Shown here piece by piece: positions 18,347-25,890 of a DNA stretch of 59,369 nt. This stretch comes from CAYJLB01 sp964370845 (GTDB lineage: Bacteria > Bacillota > Clostridia > Oscillospirales > Ruminococcaceae). The notes below the pieces were generated by a model that did no database searches, had not been told where the DNA came from, and saw nothing but the letters and a program-made list of their open reading frames with translations. The stretch covers positions 1 through 59,369 of the forward strand of contig CAYJLB010000009.1 of NCBI GenBank assembly GCA_964370845.1. The letters run 5' to 3'. The position numbers were made by a program, and so were the translations under genes. Position 1 is the stretch's first letter. Each line of letters opens with the position of its first letter.

Positions 18347-18372
18347 TACTACATTAGCTATGTAATGTAGTA
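18347..18372. promoter_or_regulatory. Operator for the YtrA-type regulator
   Basis: Perfect inverted repeat TACTACATTA (18347-18356) / TAATGTAGTA (18363-18372) around a 6-bp centre. It sits directly downstream of the leftward -10 box, where a bound repressor would block initiation. Confidence 0.8.
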
Positions 18373-18401
18373 AGTATATCACACAATATCCATTTTGTCA
18401 A
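18373..18401 (-). promoter_or_regulatory. Promoter of the ytrA-type ABC operon
   Basis: On the minus strand: TTGACA (18396-18401), 17-bp spacer, TATACT (18373-18378), abutting the operator. Confidence 0.85.
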
Positions 18402-18428
18402 GCAACGTGACGTTGCATCCATGCCCGC
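18402..18428. repeat. Fragment of the 129-bp repeat unit at a scaffold gap
   Basis: GCAACGTGACGTTGCATCC followed by atgcccgc is the palindrome and flank found in every unit of the array at 3378-4110, with one substitution (atacccgc there). The sequence then enters a 100-N gap, so a second repeat locus, possibly also an array, lies here. Confidence 0.85.
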
Positions 18429-18528
18429 NNNNNNNNNNNNNNNNNNNNNNNNNNNNNNNNNNNNNNNNNNNNNNNNNNNNNNNNNNNNNNNNNNNNNNNN
18501 NNNNNNNNNNNNNNNNNNNNNNNNNNNN
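18429..18528. other. Assembly gap (100 N)
   Basis: Exactly 100 N; true length unknown. The sequence resuming at 18529 contains gcgggcat and a GC-rich hairpin GCGGGG-TTG-CCCCGC (18553-18567), consistent with repeat-family ends. Confidence 0.98.
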
Positions 18529-18568
18529 CAAAAAAATAACGCGGGCATAACAGCGGGGTTGCCCCGCC

Positions 18569-18597
18569 TTGACAAAATGTTAATTATGTGTTATTAT
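18569..18597 (+). promoter_or_regulatory. Promoter of the ilvBNC operon
   Basis: TTGACA (18569-18574), 17-bp spacer, TATTAT (18592-18597), beginning right after the repeat/hairpin boundary. The leader to the ilvB start is only ~95 nt. It holds one hairpin, AGTGCTAA (18620-18627) / TTAGCACT (18644-18651), without a T-run. Confidence 0.75.
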
Positions 18598-18698
18598 TTT
18601 ACTCGACCATATCAAAACAAGTGCTAATTCTATAATCTCTGCTTTAGCACTTTATAGTGGTGTGTTGTCATAGTGGATTGAAAGGAATTATATAAAAT

Positions 18699-20381
18699 AT
18701 GAAAATAAATGGTTCTGAAATACTAATAAATGTGCTTTTAGAACAAAGCGTAGATACTGTTTTTGGTTATCCTGGGGGAGCGATTTTAAACATTCACGAT
18801 GCATTATATATGCATAAAGATAAAATAAATCATGTTTTAACTTCTCATGAACAAGGTGCAACTCACGCAGCGGACGGTTATTCACGAGTTACAGGAAAAC
18901 CTGGTGTAGTCCTTGCAACTTCTGGACCTGGTGCATCTAACACAATTACTGGGATTGCAAATGCTTATATGGATTCAATTCCACTGGTTGTAATCACTGG
19001 TAACGTAGGGAAAAGCCTTATTGGACGTGATAGTTTCCAAGAAATTGATATTGCTGGTATTGCAATGCCTATTACAAAAAATAGCTACCTTGTTGACGAT
19101 GTTAAAGACCTTGCAAATGTGCTTAGAGAAGGGTTTGAGGTGGCAATTTCTGGAAGACCTGGACCTGTTTTAATTGACATTGCTAAAAATGTTACTGTTG
19201 AGGAGTTTGAGTATACTCCTTTAGAAAAAATTGAAAAGAGAGAGTTTAAGCTTTCTAAAGATAAAAAATTTGACAGCATGGCGGAATTAATCCGTGAAGC
19301 GAAAAAACCACTTATTTACGCAGGTGGAGGAGTAGTTTTTTCTGATGCAAGTGATGAATTAGTTAAATTTGCTGAAAAAATTAATTGCCCAGTGGCAGTG
19401 ACTATGATGGGACTAACTTCGATGCCTTTCGACCACGAATTATACCTTGGAATGATTGGTATGCACGGAACTCCTGTTTCAAATAAAGCTTCTGTTGAAT
19501 GCGATTTGCTTATTGCGATTGGAGCAAGATTTGATGACAGAGTTGCTGGAAACCGCAATGCCTTTGCGAAAAATGCGAAGATAATTCACATTGATATTGA
19601 CACTTCTGAACATAGCAAAAATGTTAAGTCACACCTTTGGGTTCATGGTGACGCAAAAGTTGTACTTGACATAATAACTGAAAAAATTGAGGAATTAGAC
19701 CATAGCGAATGGGTAAATTCTTTGAACGAATATAAAGGAAAACAACCTTTGCTTCCTATTAGTAAAGAGGGCAACGTTAATATTTTAAACGTTTTGGAAG
19801 AAATACATAAAAATGTTTCCGATAAAGCAATTATTGTAACCGATGTTGGACAACATCAAATGCATACTGCTCAAAGATATAAATTCAAAGAGCCAAGAAC
19901 TTTCGTTTCTTCTTGTGGATTGGGTACAATGGGATTTGGTTTAGGGGCTGCAATTGGTGCAAAAGTCGCTCACCCTGATAGGGAAGTTGTGCTTATTACA
20001 GGCGACGGAAGTTTCCATATGAATTTGCAAGAAATGGCTGCAATTGTTTCTGAAAATTTAGATATTAAGGTTTGCATTTTAAACAACGGAGTGCTTGGAA
20101 TGGTTAGACAATGGCAAAGAATGTTCTATGGCGCACGTTATTCAAACACAAATATTGGTAGAAAAACTGACTATGTAAAACTTGCACAAGCTTTTGGTTG
20201 CGTTGGGTACAAAGTAACTGAAAATGGCGAAGTTGCAAGTGTTATTAAGGAAATATTTTCAAACAAAGTTCCAACTATTTGTGATTTTGTTATTGATAAA
20301 GATGATAGCATTTTCCCAATGATTCCACCAGGAAAAGGTGCTGAAGATATAATTTTCGAGGAGGGGAAATCAGAAAAATAA
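18699..20381 (+). CDS. ilvB: Acetolactate synthase, catalytic (large) subunit
   Basis: 560 aa, full length. It condenses two pyruvates, or pyruvate and 2-oxobutyrate, in branched-chain amino acid synthesis, using ThDP, FAD and Mg. Catalytic Glu51 lies in SHEQGATHAADGYSRVTG. The FAD-domain motif GARFDDRVAGN and the ThDP signature GDGSFHMNLQEMA...LNNGVLGMVRQWQ are intact. The GMVRQWQ segment and the following ilvN identify the anabolic enzyme, not the catabolic AlsS. GAAAGGAATTATATAAAAT precedes the ATG. Confidence 0.97.
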   Translation: MKINGSEILINVLLEQSVDTVFGYPGGAILNIHDALYMHKDKINHVLTSHEQGATHAADGYSRVTGKPGVVLATSGPGASNTITGIANAYMDSIPLVVITGNVGKSLIGRDSFQEIDIAGIAMPITKNSYLVDDVKDLANVLREGFEVAISGRPGPVLIDIAKNVTVEEFEYTPLEKIEKREFKLSKDKKFDSMAELIREAKKPLIYAGGGVVFSDASDELVKFAEKINCPVAVTMMGLTSMPFDHELYLGMIGMHGTPVSNKASVECDLLIAIGARFDDRVAGNRNAFAKNAKIIHIDIDTSEHSKNVKSHLWVHGDAKVVLDIITEKIEELDHSEWVNSLNEYKGKQPLLPISKEGNVNILNVLEEIHKNVSDKAIIVTDVGQHQMHTAQRYKFKEPRTFVSSCGLGTMGFGLGAAIGAKVAHPDREVVLITGDGSFHMNLQEMAAIVSENLDIKVCILNNGVLGMVRQWQRMFYGARYSNTNIGRKTDYVKLAQAFGCVGYKVTENGEVASVIKEIFSNKVPTICDFVIDKDDSIFPMIPPGKGAEDIIFEEGKSEK

Positions 20382-20471
20382 GATTTTTCTGATTAGGAAT
20401 TTTGTGTTTTTCGTCCCTTAAGAAGGAAACTTTTTCACTTTATTATTGGCTGTGAAAAAGACACACAAAAT
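20368..20471 (+). promoter_or_regulatory. Two-hairpin leader element, copy A (upstream of ilvN)
   Basis: Hairpin 1 AATCAGAAAAA/TTTTTCTGATT (20368-20394) spans the ilvB stop. A larger stem-loop follows: outer stem ATTTTGTGT (20399-20407) / ACACAAAAT (20463-20471) and inner stem CTTTTTCAC (20430-20438) / GTGAAAAAG (20452-20460), ending 3 nt before AGAAAGGA. Related structures with compensatory changes occur at 33100-33199 and, less completely, at 32073-32158. Function unknown: it could be a cis-regulatory RNA, a processing site or a small mobile element. Confidence 0.55.
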
Positions 20472-20495
20472 ATCCAGAAAGGATTGATTATTAAA

Positions 20496-21017
20496 ATGAC
20501 TAACATTAACCCAACTACTCACGAAGATAGGCTTATTGTTTCTGTTTTAGTTAAAAATAGACAGGGTGCATTGACCCGTGTTTCCAACGTTTTTTCAAGG
20601 CGTGGAATTAATATTAAACAGCTTACAGTAGCGGAAACCTCAAATCCAAATATCTCAAGAATAACGATTTTAATTGTTGATAACGGGGATATTGACCACT
20701 GGCATATAAATATGCAGTTGCAAAAAATCGAATATGTTCTTGATGCGGTAGTCTTGCCTTATGAAAAGACTGTTGCAAAGGAACTTTTACTTATAAAAAT
20801 TGCTTATACAGAGAATGAACTTAAAGGAATTCAAGAGTTATTATTCGAGCACAGCGGAAAAATAATTAGCTTTGACAAAGAAAATTTAGTAGGTGAAATC
20901 GTTGCTTCAAACGGTCAAATTGATGAATTTTTGGAAATTGCTATGACTTTTAAAGTTGTGGAAATGTGCCGTTCAGGTGTGACTGCCCTTGATTTAGAGC
21001 ACAAAACATTTATTTAG
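20496..21017 (+). CDS. ilvN: Acetolactate synthase, regulatory (small) subunit
   Basis: 173 aa from the ATG at 20496, 12 nt after AGAAAGGA (20476-20483); the in-frame TTG at 20484 abuts the ribosome site and is unlikely. An N-terminal ACT domain (RLIVSVLVKNRQGALTRVSNVFSRRG in outline) binds valine for feedback control, followed by the ALS small-subunit C-terminal domain that activates IlvB. It lies between ilvB and ilvC in one operon, with a structured intercistronic region before it. Confidence 0.95.
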   Translation: MTNINPTTHEDRLIVSVLVKNRQGALTRVSNVFSRRGINIKQLTVAETSNPNISRITILIVDNGDIDHWHINMQLQKIEYVLDAVVLPYEKTVAKELLLIKIAYTENELKGIQELLFEHSGKIISFDKENLVGEIVASNGQIDEFLEIAMTFKVVEMCRSGVTALDLEHKTFI

Positions 21018-21064
21018 TCAAATAAAAACATTAGTTTTATTTAATATTTTAGGAGGATTTTAAA

Positions 21065-22060
21065 ATGGCAAAAATGTATTATGATTCAGACTGTAACTTA
21101 CAATTATTGGAAGGAAAAACAGTAGCGATTATCGGCTATGGTAGCCAAGGACACGCACACGCACTTAACTTGAAAGAAAGTGGAGTAAACACAATTATCG
21201 GTTTAAGACCATCTTCAAAAAGTGTTGCTGATGCAAAAGCTGCTGGCTTTGAAGTATATGACACAGCGGAAGCTGCAAAAAGAGCTGACATTGTTATGAT
21301 ATTAGCTCCTGACCAAAACCAAACTCAAATTTACAACGAAAGCATTAAAGAAAACCTAGTTGAAGGTAATGCGTTAATGTTTGCTCATGGTTTTGCTATT
21401 CACTTTAATCAAATCGTAGCTCCTGAAGGAGTTGACGTATTCCTTATTGCACCAAAAGGCCCTGGACACACTGTACGTTCACAATATTTAGAGGGTAGAG
21501 GTGTACCTTGTCTAATCGCTGTACACAAAAACGCTACTGGAAAAGCATTTGACTTAGGTTTAGCTTATGCTTCAGCAATCGGTGGTGGTAGAGCTGGTAT
21601 CTTTGAAACTTCATTCAAAGAAGAAACTGAAACTGACTTATTTGGTGAACAAGCTGTACTTTGTGGCGGTGTAACTGAGCTTATGAAAGCTGGTTTTGAC
21701 ACATTAGTTGAAGCTGGATACGCTCCTGAAATGGCATATTTTGAATGTGTACACGAAATGAAACTAATCGTTGACTTAATCAATGCTGGCGGTTTTGCTG
21801 GTATGAGATATTCAATTTCTGACACTGCTGAATACGGTGACTACACAATTGGTAAGAGAATTATCACTGAAGAAACTAGAAAAGAAATGAAAAAAGTTCT
21901 TCTTGAAATCCAAGACGGTACTTTCGCTGGAAACTGGATTACTGAAAACACTTCTGCTGGTAGAGCTCACTTCCTTGCTATGAGAAGAATGGAAACTGAA
22001 CACGAAGTTGAAGTTGTTGGTACTAAACTAAGAAAACTTATGAGCTGGCTTAAAAAATAA
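21065..22060 (+). CDS. ilvC: Ketol-acid reductoisomerase (class I)
   Basis: 331 aa, the usual short class I length. It converts acetolactate or acetohydroxybutyrate to the dihydroxy acids with NADPH and Mg. Rossmann motif GYGSQGHAHALNL; the cofactor loop GLRPSSKS carries Arg and Ser residues that favour NADPH. The C-terminal knotted domain has the metal-ligand regions (ETDLFGEQAVLCGG, EMKLIVDLI). AGGAGGATTTTAAA-ATG is an optimal start. It is the last gene before a repeat-filled 509-bp region. Confidence 0.97.
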   Translation: MAKMYYDSDCNLQLLEGKTVAIIGYGSQGHAHALNLKESGVNTIIGLRPSSKSVADAKAAGFEVYDTAEAAKRADIVMILAPDQNQTQIYNESIKENLVEGNALMFAHGFAIHFNQIVAPEGVDVFLIAPKGPGHTVRSQYLEGRGVPCLIAVHKNATGKAFDLGLAYASAIGGGRAGIFETSFKEETETDLFGEQAVLCGGVTELMKAGFDTLVEAGYAPEMAYFECVHEMKLIVDLINAGGFAGMRYSISDTAEYGDYTIGKRIITEETRKEMKKVLLEIQDGTFAGNWITENTSAGRAHFLAMRRMETEHEVEVVGTKLRKLMSWLKK

Positions 22061-22181
22061 GCGGGGAGCCCCCGCTGGCTTGCCCGCACTATACATAGAG
22101 CTATAGGATAATTTTGTTTCTGCGAGGTCGGAATTTGTGAGAACTAGCAAAGTATTAATTACACAAGTTAAAAGTTTCGGT
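22060..22181. repeat. GC hairpin and degenerate 129-bp unit after ilvC
   Basis: A 7-bp GC-rich hairpin AGCGGGG-AGC-CCCCGCT (from about 22060) overlaps the ilvC stop and may terminate transcription, although no T-run follows. The next ~100 bp (gcccgcac..., tttctgcgaggtcgg, tttgtgagaac) is a diverged relative of the 129-bp unit (cccgcgg..., tttctgcccacgaggtcgg, ttttgtaaaaaac). It runs directly into the structured element at 22182. Confidence 0.6.
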
Positions 22182-22455
22182 CAAGCATTTTTAAAGGCTT
22201 GCAGGGTGCAGGGACAGAGTCCTTGCTCGCTTGTCGCAACAAGCGAAAAACTCGAAATAGTATAAACCTGTCAAAAATAGCAAGCGAACAAAATAAAAAG
22301 CTAAAAAGTCGCAAAAATCACGAAAAATGCAAAGAGTAACAAATAAAAAACTACAACAAAGCAAGAGTAGAGATAATTTTTTGCGACGGAAATGTAGCTA
22401 ATAAGAAAACTGTAAGTTTTCGCTATTAGCGGGCAGTTTCATCGAATGAAAATGC
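22182..22455 (+). ncRNA. Candidate structured element, copy 2 (five hairpins)
   Basis: Same order as at 4087-4357: P1 CAAGC (22182-22186) / GCTTG (22197-22201); P2 GCAGGGAC-AGA-GTCCTTGC (22208-22226); P3 CGCTTGT-CGCA-ACAAGCG (22228-22245), with the same CGCA loop as copy 1; P4 GTCGCAAAAAT (22308-22318) / ATTTTTTGCGAC (22376-22387); P5 GCTAAT (22397) / ATTAGC (22430) enclosing GAAAAC-TGTAA-GTTTTC. The P5 strand GTAGCTAATAAGAAAACTGT is identical in both copies while P1-P4 vary in a paired way. No gene is visible in 22061-22569. Confidence 0.5.
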
Positions 22456-22569
22456 AATAATCTTAGGTACAAAGCTTGCACTTGTCAGAAAAACGCAAAA
22501 CAAAAGCAAATATTCCACAAATTTTGTAAGGGAGGGTTTAATTGCCCTCCCTTTTTTATAGGAGAAAAT

Positions 22570-23439
22570 ATGTACTATATCATAGCCTTAATAACAGGTA
22601 TGCTAATTTCAATTATGATAACTGCGAACGGCGGTTTGGCAGCAGAAGTAGGACTTTACAGCTCTACGATATTAATCCATATTGTAGGATTAACAATTAT
22701 GACAGTAGTTATGATTGTGAAAAAAGTTAACCCTTTTAAAAATATGCAACCTTGGTATTTATACCTCGGAGGTGTAATGGGTGTAATCGCAACAGTCGGT
22801 AACAGTTACGCTTTTGAACCTCTTGGAGTGTCCGCAATTTTGGCTTTAGGGCTTTTAGGGCAGAGTATTATGGGTCTTATTATTGACCAATTCGGACTTT
22901 TCGGAATGAAAACATATAAATTAAAACCATTGCGTTTGATTGCCTTTGCAGTTATGCTTGTGGGTGCAGTTTTTATGATAAGACAAGTGGATTTGATAGC
23001 AATGCTTTTGTCATTTTCAGTAGGTGCAGCCCTAGTTTTACAACGTGTTATCAACGGAAATTTGGCTGAACGAACTAACACAACAGTGAGCACAGCTTAT
23101 ACATATATAATCGGTTTATTAGGTTCAATTTTAGTTTTATTGGTACTTGGACTAAAAGAGCCTATGATAGTAGATTTTTCATTGCCAACAAATTGGTTAA
23201 TTTATACAGGCGGTGCAATTGGAACAGTAACTGTTTTATTATCAATGATTTGTGTAAGAAAAATCCCGTCATATGGACTTTCGGTGTTAATTTTTATTGG
23301 ACAAGTTTTCACTGGAATAATAGTTGACAGCATTTTAATTGGCGAAATTGTAGTTATAAATCTTATCGGAGGGATAATTATTACCGCTGGACTTTGTTTA
23401 GATGTATTGTTTAGCAAAATACTTAAATCAAAGGGTTAA
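22570..23439 (+). CDS. DMT-superfamily transporter, YdcZ (DUF606) type
   Basis: 289 aa with about ten hydrophobic segments arranged as two repeats of five, each opening with a MLISIMITANGG-like or GAIGTVTVLLS-like helix. This is the fused two-repeat form of the DUF606/YdcZ inner-membrane transporters. Substrate unknown; its position between ilvC and ilvD makes an amino acid or keto acid exporter a possible guess, but repeats on both sides mean the neighbourhood may be accidental. AGGAGAAAAT-ATG start. Confidence 0.8.
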   Translation: MYYIIALITGMLISIMITANGGLAAEVGLYSSTILIHIVGLTIMTVVMIVKKVNPFKNMQPWYLYLGGVMGVIATVGNSYAFEPLGVSAILALGLLGQSIMGLIIDQFGLFGMKTYKLKPLRLIAFAVMLVGAVFMIRQVDLIAMLLSFSVGAALVLQRVINGNLAERTNTTVSTAYTYIIGLLGSILVLLVLGLKEPMIVDFSLPTNWLIYTGGAIGTVTVLLSMICVRKIPSYGLSVLIFIGQVFTGIIVDSILIGEIVVINLIGGIIITAGLCLDVLFSKILKSKG

Positions 23440-23590
23440 ACATTGTGAAACATGATTTTTCAGTTGGGAGAATAAATGGAATTACAAAAACGAAAGCTAA
23501 TTCGATTAAAAGATTATGATTATTCTCAAAATGGAGCATATTTCCTAACAATTTGTACCCATAATCGTGAATGTTTATTTGGGGAAATTG

Positions 23591-23618
23591 TTGTAGGGCA
23601 AGGGCTCTGCTCTTGCCG
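23591..23618 (+). repeat. REP-like hairpin inside the RAYT gene, forward copy
   Basis: TTGTAGGG head followed by GGCAAGGGC-TCT-GCTCTTGCC, a 9-bp stem with one G.T pair and a 3-nt loop. It encodes the VVGQGLCSCR stretch, which sits in a variable loop of the transposase. Confidence 0.8.
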
Positions 23619-23742
23619 TCTATCGCAAATAGGAAATATAGTAAAAGAAGAAGTAAATGCACTATTAATACGTTATCCGAATATAATAATTTCAAATTAT
23701 GTTATTATGCCCAATCATATGCATATGATAATTGAAATAGAG

Positions 23743-23770
23743 CGGCAAGAGCAGAGCCCTTGCCCTACAA
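23743..23770 (-). repeat. REP-like hairpin inside the RAYT gene, reverse copy
   Basis: Exact reverse complement of 23591-23618 over all 28 bp, 124 bp downstream. The pair forms an inverted REP couple (BIME-like) within the coding sequence and encodes the ERQEQSPCPT stretch. Confidence 0.85.
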
Positions 23771-24026
23771 TTGGTGATATTATATGTACATTAAAATCAA
23801 TTACAACAAAAAAACTAATTTATTAGATAATGCAAAAGGGCGTAAAATTTGGCAATTCCGATACCACGACCACATAATAAGAAACGAAAAAGAATACTTA
23901 AATATTTGGGAATATATCGACACAAACCCACAAAAATGGGAAGAAGATTGTTACCACGAAATTTGAGAGTAATATAAAATTAAAAACTAATAACAAAGGG
24001 CTTGCCCTCTGAAAGGAATGGTATAA

Positions 24027-25697
24027 ATGAAAAGTAAAAAAATATTGCAAGGTGTTGAAGCTGCACCATCACGTTCGCTTTTTTATGCACTTGGATTAAC
24101 TGACGAAGAAATGGAAAGACCACTTATTGGTATTTGTTCCGCTCATTCTGAAATTGTACCTGGGCATATGCATTTAGATAAAATTACCGAAGCTGTAAAA
24201 GCTGGAATTAGAATGGCTGGGGGAACGCCTATTGTTTTCCCTGCAATTGGAATTTGCGACGGTATTGCAATGGGACACGAGGGCATGAGATATTCCCTTG
24301 CTTCAAGAGAATTAATCGCTGATAGCGTTGAATCTATGGCGATTGGTCACCGCTTTGACGGACTTGTTTTAGTTCCAAACTGTGATAAAATCGTTCCTGG
24401 TATGATGATGGGCGCATTGCGTGTAAATATTCCGTCAATCGTAGTTTCGGGCGGACCTATGCTTGCTGGAAAACTTGGTGACAACTCAATGAGTTTATCC
24501 TCAATGTTTGAAGCTGTAGGAGCGTATAAATCTGGTAAAATTGACCAAGCTGGACTATGTGAAATCGAGCAAAAAGCTTGTCCTACTTGCGGATCTTGTT
24601 CAGGAATGTTCACTGCTAACTCACTTAACTGTTTAGCGGAAGTTTTAGGTCTTGCACTTCCAACTAACGGAACTGCACTTTCTTTCACTTCGGAAAGAAC
24701 TCGCCTTGCTAAACATGCGGGTATGGAAATTATGAACCTTGTGGAAAAAGATATAAAACCTCGTGATATTGTTAATGAAGCAGCTATAAAAAATGCTTTA
24801 GCAACTGATATGGCACTTGGTTGTTCCTCAAACAGCGTACTTCACTTGCTTGCAATTGCAAATGAAGCACAGGTTGACCTTGACTTAAATTTAATTAATG
24901 AAGTTTCAGAAAATACGCCTAACCTTTGTAAATTATCCCCAGCTGGACATGACCATATTGAGGATTTACACGCAGCGGGTGGAGTTCCAGCTGTTATGGC
25001 TGAACTTGCTAAGAAAAACTTGATTGACACTTCTTTAATGACTGTTACTGGAAAAACTGTTGGAGAAAATATTGCTAAATATAAAAATTCTAACACAAAA
25101 ATTATCAAGGATATTGAAAACCCTAACTCAGCTACTGGCGGAATTGCAATTTTATTCGGTAATATTGCAACAGGTGGCTGTGTAGTTAAACGTTCAGCAG
25201 TTGCACCTGAAATGTTACAACACAAAGGCTGTGCGAAAGTATACGAGAGCGAAGAAGATTGTATCGCTGCAATTTTTGGAAAAGAAATCACTGACGGTGA
25301 TGTAGTTGTAATCCGTTATGAGGGTCCAAAAGGCGGCCCTGGTATGAGAGAGATGTTGTCACCAACTTCTGCACTTGCGGGAATGGGACTTGATAAAACT
25401 GTTGCGTTAATCACTGACGGGCGTTTTTCGGGCGCAACTAGAGGTGCTGCAATCGGACATATTTCCCCAGAAGCGGCAAGTGGTGGAGAAATCGCCCTTA
25501 TCCAAAACGGCGACATAATCGAAATCGACATCACAGCTGGTACAATTAACCTTGCTATTTCAGATGAAGAAATGGCAAACAGAAAAGCAAATTTTGTTCA
25601 ACCTGCACTTAGAAAAGTGAACGGTTGGCTTGCTCGTTACAGAAAATTAGTTTCTTCAGCGGGTGAGGGTGCAATTTTAGCTAGTTATAAAGAATAA
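24027..25697 (+). CDS. ilvD: Dihydroxy-acid dehydratase
   Basis: 556 aa, full length. It dehydrates dihydroxy-isovalerate and dihydroxy-methylvalerate to the keto acid precursors of valine, leucine and isoleucine. Iron-sulfur cysteines are in VLVPNCDK and CPTCGSCSGMFTANS. Other family blocks are GHEGMRYSLASRELIADSVE and the C-terminal LITDGRFSGATRGAAIGH. It completes the ilvBNC set but is separated from it by repeats, the DMT transporter and the RAYT. GAAAGGAATGGTATAA precedes the ATG. Confidence 0.97.
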   Translation: MKSKKILQGVEAAPSRSLFYALGLTDEEMERPLIGICSAHSEIVPGHMHLDKITEAVKAGIRMAGGTPIVFPAIGICDGIAMGHEGMRYSLASRELIADSVESMAIGHRFDGLVLVPNCDKIVPGMMMGALRVNIPSIVVSGGPMLAGKLGDNSMSLSSMFEAVGAYKSGKIDQAGLCEIEQKACPTCGSCSGMFTANSLNCLAEVLGLALPTNGTALSFTSERTRLAKHAGMEIMNLVEKDIKPRDIVNEAAIKNALATDMALGCSSNSVLHLLAIANEAQVDLDLNLINEVSENTPNLCKLSPAGHDHIEDLHAAGGVPAVMAELAKKNLIDTSLMTVTGKTVGENIAKYKNSNTKIIKDIENPNSATGGIAILFGNIATGGCVVKRSAVAPEMLQHKGCAKVYESEEDCIAAIFGKEITDGDVVVIRYEGPKGGPGMREMLSPTSALAGMGLDKTVALITDGRFSGATRGAAIGHISPEAASGGEIALIQNGDIIEIDITAGTINLAISDEEMANRKANFVQPALRKVNGWLARYRKLVSSAGEGAILASYKE

Positions 25698-25704
25698 ATT
25701 TAAG

Positions 25705-25745
25705 AATGGTGTGAGAAACTAAGTATAAGTTTTCTCACGCCATTT
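25705..25745 (+). terminator. Probable terminator after ilvD
   Basis: AATGGTGTGAGAAA (25705-25718) pairs with TTTCTCACGCCATT (25731-25744). The following sequence is T-rich, but there is no clean T-run. Confidence 0.55.
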
Positions 25746-25800
25746 GTTATATATATTAACCATTTGTTAATAAAACATATGTAGAATGTTATTAAACTAC

Positions 25801-25829
25801 TTGAAAAGAGCAGGGTTATATGATATAAT
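25801..25829 (+). promoter_or_regulatory. Promoter of the FIST-EAL-GGDEF gene
   Basis: TTGAAA (25801-25806), 17-bp spacer, TATAAT (25824-25829), about 60 bp before the ATG. Confidence 0.65.
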
Positions 25830-25890
25830 TTGGATAATAGTGAACAATTTTTGCAACTTACTTAGCTCAAATAACTGAAAGGGTATAAAT

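Larger units (their letters stand above)
23476..23966 (+). pseudogene. REP-associated tyrosine transposase (RAYT/TnpA_REP), frameshifted at an A7 run
   Basis: The first frame (23476-23826) encodes NGAYFLTICTHNRECLFGEI and YVIMPNHMHMIIEIE, with the HxH metal motif of Y1/HUH transposases. It stops after ...SITTKKLIY. The -1 frame, entered at the seven-A tract (about 23807-23813), continues with IWQFRYHDHIIRNEKEYLNI and NPQKW, the normal RAYT C-terminus with its YHDHIIR (catalytic Tyr) helix. The frame-0 reading ACA-AAA-AAA fits a -1 slippery heptamer, so either an indel or recoding is possible. Two inverted REP-like hairpins lie inside the coding region. Confidence 0.82.

Noticed and set aside
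18598..18698. T-box or peptide attenuator in front of ilvB
   Set aside because: The leader is only ~95 nt, too short for a T-box, and the single hairpin lacks a T-run and a branched-chain-codon leader peptide.
22542..22730. Small frame overlapping the DMT transporter start
   Set aside because: Shadow of the transporter gene in another frame, with no ribosome site.
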